From positions 31,052,263-31,116,262 of the forward strand of contig NC_092800.1 in assembly GCF_918797505.1 (NCBI RefSeq): 64,000 nucleotides of DNA, given 5' to 3'. Both the position numbers and the translations under genes were made by a program. The DNA comes from Bemisia tabaci (lineage: Eukaryota > Arthropoda > Insecta > Hemiptera > Aleyrodidae). The notes beneath the pieces are model-generated. The model worked only from the letters and a program-made list of their open reading frames with translations, was not told where the DNA came from and ran no database searches. Of the stretch, positions 1 through 9,548 are shown in pieces; positions within the stretch are counted from its first letter, which is position 1; every line of letters begins with the position of its first letter.

Positions 1-791
1 AAGGAACGTTCAGACTGACTTATAGATTATTAAAGATTGGAAATTGGGAGTACATTTCTCACAGAATATGCCTTAAGACTAGTTTTATATGAAATCATTA
101 ATATCTCACTTTTTTTCAAAAACTGCATTAATGTACCTGTCCTCTAGGGACTAAATTTTACAACTCGGAACTAGTTCAAAACATCCCAAAGCTTCAGTAG
201 ACTTTTATTTACGAGTTGAATTATTGAACGCCCAAGATTGCATGTATGTGAGCTTGTTCATTGTATCTCAGCGATCTCTGTGGAAACCTGTGATTTCTTT
301 CATCGTCACCCACCATCAATTTTCACGCTCATGATAATCGAATCGGAACTCTATCTCTCTCATATTGCCGCAGCTCCTTTCAAACCTCGTTTTTCTTTTT
401 CACACTTCGAGGAGTTTTGCAAAGCTCATTCAATGAAATCGACGTCCCTCCCCCCTCTTTTGTGGTGTTCCGAACGATGAGATCGGAGTGATTTCCGATT
501 CTCATGATTATCGAAACATAGGTAACACCGTGATCGAACGATTATCAACCGCAAAAATTGCAACCTGTAACTTGTGGTAAAGAGAAGGAAAAGACACCCT
601 ACATCACGTTCGTTTCAAGGGGATAAGAATAATCAATATTGAAGGCATTGTTAAGGTTTTTCCCTGTTTTCTATCCTTGTTTCAATAATAAGCCCGGCTG
701 TTGGCAATTTTTGTTTATCAATTTTATTTTTACAAGGCGAAATATTCATTTTTGGCCCTTCATCAGCTCTAGTCTTTTGGAAACTCTTATT
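1..791. other. Left-edge non-coding DNA
   Basis: AT-rich sequence with no ORF that looks coding; the 80-residue ORF at 238-480 has no recognisable domain and no splice context. No repeat family seen elsewhere in the window was recognised here. It may be upstream flank or 5' intron of the CPAP1-like gene. Confidence 0.4.
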
Positions 792-1045
792 TCGACGGCG
801 TAAGTCCGCAATCACCTATTTCGTTTGCGGTGTCTGAGAATCTCCGCGTCTAAGTTATTTTTTTAAAGGAGAACAAGTCGACATCATTCCTTGAAGTTTA
901 TGCAGAATGTTCTTCGCACAGAGTAGAAAAATCACGGCAGTTTTAAAGAATTGCTGTTGAGTAGATTTCCGTTTAAAAAATAAAGTATGACGGGAAGTCT
1001 GCGACGTCGCATACCAGGTTATGTGATTGCCAACTTACACCGTCG
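792..1045 (-). mobile_element. Family C MITE, copy 1
   Basis: A 254-bp terminal-inverted-repeat element. It begins CGACGGCGTAAGTCCGCAAT and ends with the near complement ATTGCCAACTTACACCGTCG. The interior (GACGTCGCA, then ACTTCC/GGAAGT, then a run near GGAGAACAAGT) matches copies at 17174, 46137 and 60372, here in the opposite orientation. ATTT on the left and ATTT on the right directly flank the ends, so a 4-bp target duplication is possible. There is no coding capacity. Confidence 0.75.
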
Positions 1046-1637
1046 ATTTATATTAAAATAAGATTAAAGAAGTTTAAAGGAGACCTTTAAAAACTGAATA
1101 TTCAAGCAAATTTACGTCAGAATCTAACCGAATCACTGTTGGAAAAAACTTGATGTAAGAAAATAAAAGTAGCCGTGATTCTTACCTACATCCTCGAGAG
1201 ATTTGCCATTGACAGAGCAATGCTCCTCAGTGTTAGAGGGCGTGGAAACAAGACACTGAAAAACAAAGTCAATTGATGAGTGACGGTCACACATCAGTGG
1301 TCTCTGGGATTCACACTGGATGGAGAAAAACCTGCAAAATGAATGAAAGAGGGGGCCAACACTTGCGTGGCACTACCGCGGTTATTTTGATTCCTGCATA
1401 GTCATTTTTTCACGTTGACTAGTTTCGGAAGAAAACTTTTTCCACGTCACAGTGCAGATTCTTGTGGTTATCTTTCCGACCGGAAAGCAATTGATCTGTC
1501 ATCAAAAAATCTTCGCCGTACAGGACCGACGTCAACCCACTGGATTTTTTTTTTTTTTTTTTAATAACTTCAAGGGTAGTAACGTAGCTGTATGTCCGTA
1601 CTGCCGGATTTTAAAGCTTTTTGGCTGTATCGTGTAT

Positions 1638-1800
1638 CGTGGCGAGGTGTGAGTGATCGATAATCGATATGTCCCCTTTTGAAGCTATGGTGAAGAATCA
1701 ATTCTTAAGGTGTTTGTTGCGAACACCCTCTTTATCGATCCTTTTCCGTAGGTTTAAATTGCAGATCAATCGATACTTCGCAAAGCACGTTACAAATTAC
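1638..1800. mobile_element. Family B hAT-like MITE, degraded copy
   Basis: The sequence GGCGAGGTGTGAGTGATCGA, then a central AAGGTGTTTGTTGCGAACACCC hairpin-like core, then TCGATACTTCGCAAAGCACG parallels the copies at 3223, 50304 and 62271. The right end has decayed (GCACGTTACAAATT instead of GCACGCCACGCCACTG), so no target duplication can be shown. The 66-residue ORF that overlaps it is a chance frame. Confidence 0.65.
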
Positions 1801-1807
1801 GTTGACT

Positions 1808-1860
1808 AGAGTTTTCAAAAGAAAAAATAAAGTATGACGGGAAGTCTGCAGCGTTGTTAA
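1808..1860 (-). repeat. Family C fragment
   Basis: Matches the inner part of family C (AAATAAAGTATGACGGGAAG, then TCTGC) at 970-1010 but lacks both termini. It looks like the remnant of a truncated copy. Confidence 0.45.
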
Positions 1861-2559
1861 CGCAAGATACATGGTTTGGGTCTCACACTTTCGCTATCAA
1901 AATTTCGGAGACTTTTTCTCATTTTTTTGGGAGGGGGAGGGCCCTTTCATAGGCCCCACCAAAAAAAAGGAAGGAAAATGGAAGAAAGCAGGAAGGTAGG
2001 GACGGGGAAAAGAAGGAGGAAGGACGCTTGAATTTGGTAATTATCCATGAAGAAATTGACTCAAGCTATACAGGATTATCCAAAAGTCACTGACCACCCC
2101 TGTAACTTTTTTCCAAATTGAGATAGAAGTTTGAAACTTTGGCAACGTTCCTCGGTCTGAAGTAGCAACTTTTTGGTCCCCCCTTTGGATAACCCTGTAT
2201 ATTAGATGTGCTTTGACAATTCGAAAATTTACTGAGGGAAGCTTCCCATAAGCCTCTCCCGTTCAAACAGAGTTGCCACAGAATTTAGAGAATTTTGGTA
2301 AAATTCCCTGACATTTTAGGATATGCCAGACACTTAAAAATACATGATTTGAAATAGTTTTCGGGCACCATTTGTTGTTCGAAACGTCAAACCCATTCTA
2401 GGAAGGAAATAAAGGTGACTTGACAATTTTCCCTGAAATTTCCCGGGTTTTCCGGCATTTCCTGACTGTGGCAGCCCTGTTCGTAGTTTTTGGATTCGCC
2501 TGTGGGCCATAAATTTTGATGAAGAGACTATTGTGTCTTCCTCGGGTGCGCTGAAGATT

Positions 2560-2960
2560 CACCTTCGCTTAGCTGGAAAGTTAACGATGCTGATTGACCT
2601 TATTCCCTTGACTGGACCCTTAGCGCGCCACGCCACGGGCTGACCCGCTTTGACCCCACATGACACTGCCCATCACCGACCGGCGCGGCCGGGGTCCACC
2701 TTGTCGTGTCGGACGATCCAGAACAGAGGACCTCGGCGGTGTGCGATGTACTCCACTGCAGAGCATATTGCATGGATTATTACGTCATGCACCGCCGAAC
2801 TTACGCCGTGCCATGGCTGATATGTGGGAGTTTACACTTTCACTGGTCGCGGCGCACCGCACAAACCCCCTCCCCCTCCCCCTCCTCCTCCCCCTCGCAC
2901 CCTCCCCGGGTCTTCCTGTAACAGTGACGTACCGGAGCGCTGATCTCCTATTCTCACCGT
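2560..2960. other. GC-rich island, no supported gene
   Basis: Markedly richer in G+C and CpG than the neighbourhood, with a CCCTCC-rich tract at 2870-2910. Two overlapping ORFs (2660-3022 and 2706-2921) result from the low stop-codon density and share no recognisable domain. It could be a promoter or first non-coding exon of the downstream gene, but no splice link can be shown from sequence alone. Confidence 0.35.
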
Positions 2961-3222
2961 CGTTGTCAGACTTCCTTCCTGGTGTCTTATCCGTCCAAGA
3001 TCTACAAGGTTCGGAGATGTAAATTATGTTCGCAATCGAGGAATTAAGCTGAGGGCTGAGGGAACGGAGAGAATCACCGGTGCCGGTGTCTTATCCATCG
3101 ATGATCTCCGATGTTCCAGGATTCGAACGGTGTTTACATTCGAGGAATTAAGCTAAGGGCGAGAGGATATTGATAAGAAGGAAATGCTAGCTAAGGAGTT
3201 TTGACGTGAGGCGTGGAGGGCT

Positions 3223-3387
3223 CAGTGGTGTAGCGTGAGTTGCGATGTATGGATTGTTAAGCCATTTAAATCTACGGTAAAGAATCGATTATTAAGGTGT
3301 TCGCTGCGAACACCCTGTTTATCGATCCTTTTCCATAGGTTTAAATAGCATAACAATCGATATATCGCAAAGCACGCCACGCCACAG
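3223..3387. mobile_element. Family B hAT-like MITE with 8-bp target duplication
   Basis: A 165-bp element. It starts CAGTGGTGTAGCGTG and ends CACGCCACGCCACAG. The 8-bp direct repeat GGAGGGCT flanks it at 3215-3222 and 3388-3395, which is the hAT-superfamily target-site signature. The core CGCTGCGAACACCC is shared with the copies at 1638, 50304 and 62271. It is non-coding, so it must be moved by a transposase encoded elsewhere. Confidence 0.85.
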
Positions 3388-3425
3388 GGAGGGCTAGGAA
3401 TACGTGTGATACCGGAAGGCGAATG

Positions 3426-3675
3426 CTGCCGTGCTAAGGAAAAACGCCTTATGAGCCTTTAGATGTTGCCAAACTTCTGATGATGTACGGATTTCTAAGG
3501 AAACTTGGGGATGTTTTTCTCCCAATTTTTCAGAAAATTAATATTTCAATTAAATCTACAGTTTCACGGAATTTCTATGAAAAATATGCATTAATTTCCT
3601 AAAAAATGAATGTTTTATTAACAGGAATTTGGCAACATTAGGATGTTCATACAGCGTTTTTCCTGAGCACGGCAG
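3426..3675. mobile_element. Family E MITE, copy 1
   Basis: A 250-bp element with inverted ends CTGCCGTGCTAAGGAAAAAC and its complement near 3655-3675 (TTTTTCCTGAGCACGGCAG). Subterminal GTTGCCAAACTTC and GGAATTTGGCAAC are also inverted. Another intact copy is at 49462-49714, and an interrupted one is at 11451-12555. AATG occurs at both flanks, but a real target duplication is uncertain. Confidence 0.75.
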
Positions 3676-5070
3676 AATGTGACGGCTTGAATCGGCCTAA
3701 TTACATCAATGGAGAATTTGCACGAAAAAATATTATTGCTGCAGCTGAGAGTGTTTAATGAGCTCCTGTCGCAGTTTTTTCATAATCCTTCTCTGATGTG
3801 AAAAATTGCAGGAAAATAGATTCTAAAGGGAGAAAATATGCCACCTTGTGCCGTCATAAGGCGGTATTTTCCATTTAAACCCATGAATTAGCATATTAGG
3901 CCATTTGGTCATGTCTCCCCTAATAATTGCTCATTTTAGAAACCTTGTTCATGCTCACCCATGCTCTTGCTCAGTTTACTCAATGGGTTTTTTTTCTAAA
4001 ACACAAAATTCAGAAAGTTTCTGACACCTGCAAATTCTCCGTCGATGCATTGTGTTCTATTTTTTCATGTTTCATATTACCTAGCTCAAGTAACTAACTC
4101 TAACTCTCTACTTAGAGAATTCGGCTAAATACGGTGGTACAGTGGTGGACTCTCCCTTTACCACGTATAGCCCTGATATTCCGGCCTCAACTATGTAAGT
4201 TCTCATTCGTTTGGAGGATAGCTGGACAAAACTCGTAGCACTTAAATTTCATCAGCATTTAGAATAATTTGGCTTACAACTAGTTTATGAGGTTATGGTT
4301 CAAAGTAGATAGAACATCGCCTATCAGCCTAGATACTTCGCATCGGCGCAAAAGCTTGACTTAAAATGAAGTTAAATACATATTTTGAACTGAGCGAAGG
4401 AGCGGTAAAAAAGAGGCCACGTGTAACTTAAGGTCGTCAGGCGTTTTAAGAGGAGTGACCTTATATTGTATACCTCCTCCGTGAAAACAGGCACAGGGTT
4501 GGCATTCGAATTGATTTTGGTCAACTTTAGGTGCCCGCGGGTGGGGAAAAAAGTGGCGACTTGGACTTCGTAGCGATCATTTATTCAATCCCACTTGTGT
4601 GTGGATGGTGAGCTAAATAACATGTGAGCACATGCACATGTTCAGATTGATTCGTGGTTGACCGACGAAGGTGCCAGATCTGATTGGGAAATTTATCGAA
4701 GGCAAATCTGTGTCCTTCGCGTTCTTTCTCACCTGATCCGAATTATAGACTGACAGGCGTATTTTGTGGCGGTATGAATGGAGTCGATTACTTTTCTGCC
4801 GCTCCTCAGGTGTATATGCACTTTACTGTCTACAGATTCTCCCTTGAGAAACGATGGTACATATTATTTGGTTTGTAGCAGTGCATTGTCTATCGCAAAT
4901 CGAAATAAAAAGTAATGAAATCGAGATAAAAATTAATGCTTAATAATCTGACTATTTTTTGTCTTCTAACTCGATATGATCCGTGTAAAATTCCTTCAGT
5001 AACGTCATCAAGATCCTGAATGTGCCACTGCACAGAGAAAAAACAATATCACATGAAACATCACAAGAAG
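3676..5070. other. Non-coding stretch
   Basis: No ORF with protein-like composition and no full-length repeat recognised. The 64-residue ORF at 4684-4878 has no splice or domain support. I see nothing assignable here. Confidence 0.4.
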
Positions 5071-5076
5071 AATCAA

Positions 5077-5142
5077 AACTCCTTCAACTTTGCGGATATG
5101 CAACACGGACATCCATCGATCATTAATAGTTGCATCCAGGCG
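5077..5142 (+). repeat. Double-stem 70-bp motif, occurrence 1
   Basis: CTCCTTCAAC, then GGATATGCAACACGGACATC, then ATTAATAGTTGCATCCAGGCG. An inner stem pairs ATGCAAC with GTTGCAT and an outer stem pairs the CCTTC side with the AGGCG side. The same order of blocks recurs at 5329, 6502, 10350 and, inverted, at 26651, with a half copy at 5228. Confidence 0.6.
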
Positions 5143-5227
5143 CTAGTATACGCGTAGTGTTGCGTTCGGTGCCAATTACTTACTCAGCCCTTTGTGTACT
5201 TCGGCGACGTGAGAATAAGGAAAAGTT

Positions 5228-5262
5228 AAAACGCCTTCAGCTTCTCATATATGCAACACTTG
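5228..5262 (+). repeat. Double-stem motif, half copy
   Basis: Only the left half (AACGCCTTCAGCTTCTC, then ATATGCAACAC) is present. It lies between two full copies at 5077 and 5329, so this 320-bp stretch holds two and a half copies in one orientation. Confidence 0.5.
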
Positions 5263-5328
5263 AACTTTGTCCTGGGAATAACTGACTGACTCGTTTAGAA
5301 CAATTATTAAGGTGCGTGTATGAAAGCT

Positions 5329-5397
5329 AAAACGCCTTCAGTTTTTTGCGTATGCAACACGGGCATCCATCAAGCATTAATAGTTGCATGCGGGCGT
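5329..5397 (+). repeat. Double-stem 70-bp motif, occurrence 2
   Basis: AAACGCCTTCAG, then GCGTATGCAACACGGGCATC, then TTAATAGTTGCATGCGGGCG. It has the same two-stem arrangement as at 5077. Differences from the other copies lie mostly in the loop and outside the stems. Confidence 0.6.
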
Positions 5398-6501
5398 TAC
5401 AATTGACGTTGTGCTGTGCTCAATGGTGGGGGTACTGACTGAAAGCATCTCGTTGAATCTTGGACTATTGCCGTCGCACAAAAATAATGCTCGTTTCTCA
5501 CAATTCCATCATTCGTGTCGGAATGGGCAATAGACTGACAAACGGGTTAAAGAGCGTCATGGTACAAAAAATACACACAAACGAGTACGTTAAAATCCTA
5601 GGGTCGATGGGAAGGTTTTTTTGATGAGACTAGAATGAGATCACCGCTCCAAATTTTTATTTATTATTTGAACTTTTTTAAATTTCAAAAAGTCCACGAC
5701 TTCCCATAAGGTCCTGCTTTTCATTTATAGACACCATTCTATTCCAGTTTTCATAACCACAACTTTCTACGATATTTGTTCGGAACCAGTTTACACAATT
5801 TTTAAGTCATTATAGTACATTATAAATAATTTTTCATTGAATTCAGAAATATTAGGATACTCTAGGTTCAAATTTTCAGACTAAGGGTCCATAAAATAAA
5901 GGTTTGGTGCAATCTAAGTCTCTAATCTTGGTGTAGGGACTCCATTAAGTCCCTGCAGCTGAAACAGATGTTCGAGCTTTCAGCTTATCCCCTGATTTTT
6001 ATTCAGTTTTTTTTCCTCTCAAGAAAAGGTGACCCAATCAACCACTGTTCCTGCATAAGACGAATCTACTCATTTTACCAAACAAAATGAGTTTCTTTAA
6101 TTTATCGCCTGTAAATATGGTTCTGTTTCGTTTCTAATTGTTTGATCATCAATGACGGAACTTAAAAATCATTTATCGCGTCACAGAACCCGGTCTTCAA
6201 ATATACCCTGGTAAAAATTGGCAGTAGAATCTGTGTTCCAAAATACCATAGACCTACAGCCGGCTGTGCGATTTCCAATAGCTTCCGTAGCCGGCTACAC
6301 AGTTTCTCATAGCCTTCTATAGCCGATGGCGACTAAGCAACAGTCAGACGATGAAGTTGATGCTAAACGTTACTAAATACGGATACTAGGACTTGGTTGG
6401 TTTTTGAACCACCGCTCTCTTTGTGTGCCGTAGTATCTTGATTTATTTTGCGAGGAAAGCTCCGTACTTTTGAAGGATGCCTGTCATTCTTAATATGTTG
6501 G

Positions 6502-6573
6502 AGCGCCTTCAGTTTCGTATGATACTGTGCAATACCTCTGGTGTGAAATAGTTGCTTCAAGCGCCGTGGCACG
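6502..6573 (+). repeat. Double-stem motif, diverged occurrence
   Basis: GAGCGCCTTCAGTTTCGTAT, then TGTGCAATACC, then AATAGTTGCTTCAAGCGCC. This copy is more degraded than those at 5329 or 10350. It lies inside the family G element. Confidence 0.45.
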
Positions 6574-6614
6574 CTGCGGCGTGGCAGGCGGGCAGCCAAC
6601 GCGAAACGCGCATT

Positions 6615-6690
6615 GGCGCCTACAAACCTAACAGGGATACTTCACGCGATGCGCAATGCGTGAAGTATCCCTGTTAGGTTTGTGGGCGCC
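6615..6690. repeat. Near-perfect 33-bp-arm hairpin
   Basis: The left arm starts GGCGCCTACAAACCTAACAG at 6615 and ends CTTCACGC. The right arm starts GCGTGAAG and ends GGTTTGTGGGCGCC at 6690. One mismatch is visible, with a loop of about 10 bp. The arm ends share GCGTGAAGTAT and TAGGCGC with the family D minisatellite, so it may derive from a family D element. Confidence 0.7.
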
Positions 6691-7766
6691 AGTGCGTCGC
6701 CGCTCCGCTTTGTGTTAGGCTCTAATATTTAATCTAACGGAGTCAGCGTTTTTCAACTCATGATTTTGAAATGTTTACACACTCTGTATGGATTATTCTC
6801 GTTTTAATTGATGAAAAACAAATATGTTTTAAAGGAAAATATAATATGTGTTTTGTGAATATTAAGGTAGTTCCGTATCAAACTTAATGATTTCCAAAGC
6901 ACACGAATTTCTACACAATTTCTTATAGCCTTTTATAGCCAATGGCGATAAAGTGTAAAGCCCGGCGATAAAGTGTAAAGCCCGGCGATAGGAACTATAG
7001 CCCGGCTGCATAATTTTTTATCGCTTTGTATAGCCCGTCCGTATGATTTTCTCCGCATTCTACAGCCAGCTATATGATTTTCTGTATCCTTCTTTAGTCG
7101 GCTATAAGAATTCCTATGGTATTTTGAAACGCAGCTCTTATCGCCAATTTTTACCAGGGTGGTGCTCGAAAGATTTTTAAGGAGCTTAGAGCTGCTTCCA
7201 GGCCATTTCGGTTTGGCTGTCACCCGTTGACACACATTCTAGTCACCCGCGCAATTTACGTGCCTGTCGCACTGAGCTTTGACCTGACCATAAAAACACG
7301 AAAACCTTAACGGTTCGCTCAAAATCAGATGCGCAGCCATCCTTGAGTGAGCATAGATTTAATAAGCAGTTGATAATATACTCCGTGCTTTGCATTTCCG
7401 TTTGGACCCGGAAACGAGGCAGGCATCATACGGAATCTTCACTCCCGTAACACAGGGTTGTCAAATTATTAGGGCCGAACTTCCATAAACTACTTCGGCG
7501 TCTAATCAAGTTTGATCAGATTTTATTTCAGATCATGAAACCGAGCTTGACTTTAAAAACAAATAGCCTCAGCACCCCGTTTAAAATGCAGTACTGTTAT
7601 GCGAATGAGCGCGCTTTTTTAGAAATTAACTAATGAGTATCGCAGCTGAAACAGTTATACGAGAATTGTTTCATAGTATTCGAATGAGACATTTTGATGA
7701 TTTCAGGGAATACGCATCTAAAATTTAAAAATGCATAGAAACATTAGACCAGACCGCAATTCTGTC

Positions 7767-8060
7767 GTACTGAGGAAAAATGCTGCATGAAAATTTGAGA
7801 GTTGCCAAACTTCTCCTGATGAAATATCTATATTAAGAAAGATAAAGCCCAAATACGTAGCCCGAATATACGAATAAATAAGGATGGAATTAAAATATGG
7901 GTGAAGGCTAAAACATCAAAAACACTAAAAGACACACTAACCCTACTAAGCGTCCTGCCTTTTAGTCTTTTTAATGTTTTAGCCTTGCTTACTCGTGTTT
8001 TTATTCCATCCTTATTTATTTAAGAAAGTTATATTCATATTTCTCCTTGATATTTTCAAA
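7767..8060. mobile_element. Decayed family E element with an inserted hairpin
   Basis: GTCGTACTGAGGAAAAATGC, then GTTGCCAAACTTCTCCTGAT marks a left end of family E at 7767. The expected right end (CACGGCAG) is absent. An inverted repeat at 7877-8024 interrupts it: AAATAAGGATGGAAT on the left against ATTCCATCCTTATTT on the right, with AAGGCTAAAACAT against ATGTTTTAGCCTT further in. Confidence 0.5.
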
Positions 8061-8274
8061 TATTTGAGATCAAAGTGCGAACAAAATTGTCTGAAAAATT
8101 CGAAGAAAATATTCAAAATTTTCCCCAGTAAGTTTGTTATTTATGGAAAAAAATCTGGTAAAATCTGAAGGTTCGTGCGTTCATGCATTTTCACTAACAA
8201 AATGTTTCCATTCTTTCAAACCTCGCAGCTCTTATCACGGTCTTATTATCTTGAAATTTTTGCTTTTGTTTCAG

Positions 8275-8604
8275 ATTCAACAGAGCTCAGAACAAAGCGG
8301 AGAGATATTCTAAAAAACAGCATTTTTGGAGCTTCCTGCGTGGGTCGGAGCATTTGTGCTTGAGGACAAATGTCAGCGACAACGAGAGTGAGGAAGACAT
8401 CTTGAAATCCGCTGACGTCATCCAGGGCAGGGGGGCAGCGCGCTGGAGCCGTTGAGTCTTCGATGAGTTTGAGATCGCTAAATCAATGGGAAGACGCCCA
8501 AAGACGAGTGGCTCCAGGAAACATCGAAGATTAAAGACACACGTAGCACCACGTGCTAATTCAATGCGTGCTGAGTACAATCATTTGGCTCAGCCCCACT
8601 TATG
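8275..8604 (+). other. Possible 5' non-coding exon of the CPAP1-like gene
   Basis: A stretch richer in G+C than its surroundings, bounded by a good acceptor (TTTTGTTTCAG, exon start 8275) and a good donor (TTATG, then GTAGGTAC; exon end 8604). It lies 0.9 kb upstream of the signal-peptide exon and on the same strand. It has no open frame running into the 9497 exon, so it would be 5' UTR. This is inference from splice sites and position only. Confidence 0.3.
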
Positions 8605-9502
8605 GTAGGTACTTTTCATTTTCAACAACTTTATCACAGTAATGGGTCAGTTGCCCTGATCACAGAATCGTATGTTTCGATGATTGATCTTTGTAGATAA
8701 GCTAAAAATAATAAGATCTGTCTAAACCGCAACTTTCTACGTTCAATAATAACCGAGATATCGCCCTTTGAAAAGTCGGTTTATGACGACATCCACCGCG
8801 GCAGTGACACCCTTGGTTTCTTGATTCTATGATTGAGCATGTGCTATGATAGTGCATTTTCCTAAAATTAGGTTTAGATTTATGGTGGTGTACCGTAGAC
8901 TATTTAAAGAGAGAACCCGAAACGCTCATAAAAATACTTTTTACTTAACAAACTAAAAATGTCTTCTTTTTTTGGTATTACAGTTTTAACCCGTGAGAAA
9001 AAAAGCATGTAAAACGATAAAACCTGTTAAAAGTTTGTGTTCCCCGCGTGATTTTGGCTGACGACTTGCCGAGCTTTTTAGCAAAATTCACAGTAAAGGC
9101 GGACAAAGTCGTGATTTGTCACACACTCACACTGCAAGTTATGAGGGGTGTTGCAGTTCTTTTAGCTTATATATATGGTGTAATTAATATCGGATAGGTT
9201 ACTGGAACTTAAAAATTGTATCTAAGTTTTATTTGAATTTTGGTGCTGATTATTTTATTTACTCAAATAAGTAGACTTAATTTTATTTACTTTCCCATCT
9301 TAGTTAAAATCTTAAAATTAGATAAAGGTTAAATAGATTAAGGTTTCTGGAACTGAAAAACGAATAAAAAAAAATTTAAACCCTATGACCTCTCCATGCT
9401 CCAAGAGGTCGATATAATTGCACTTAAACTGCCTAGGAAATTACTTTTTTACTAGTGTAACTCAACTAATTGACTTATTCTACTTTTTTTTTACAGATCG
9501 AA

Positions 9503-9548
9503 ATGCCAAGAAGCAGCTTTCACATATCATGGCGATTCTTCTTAGCAG
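9503..9548 (+). CDS. CPAP1-like exon 1: start codon and signal-peptide N-half
   Basis: Preceded by a strong acceptor (TTTTTTTTACAG, exon start 9497) with only six 5' UTR bases before ATG at 9503. The donor is GCAG followed by GTGATT at 9549. It encodes MPRSSFHISWRFFLA plus one base of residue 16, ending in phase 1. Exon 2 begins with the two bases that complete Gly16. The join gives a basic N-region followed by the hydrophobic FFLAGVLLCLIQV, a classic secretion signal. I chose this start because it alone supplies a Met, a signal peptide and the right phase. It is too short for ORF finding and was located by splice phase. Confidence 0.75.

Larger units (their letters stand above)
6206..7159. 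mobile_element. Family G element with CCCTGG inverted ends
   Basis: A ~950-bp element with terminal repeats CCCTGGTAAAAATTGGC on the left and GCCAATTTTTACCAGGG on the right. The match continues inward for about 45 bp (AAAATACCATAG against CTATGGTATTTT). Subterminal tandem motifs of about 30 bp (AGCCGGCTRYRYR, then TTTC, then ATAGCC) lie near both ends and resemble repeated transposase-binding sites. The middle carries a double-stem motif (6502-6573) and a strong hairpin (6615-6690), probably separate insertions. The ORFs at 6363-6599 and 6933-7235 show no transposase domain. Confidence 0.7.

Noticed and set aside
8287..8580. 97-residue - strand ORF
   Set aside because: Antisense to a putative 5' non-coding exon; no domain and no splice support on that strand.
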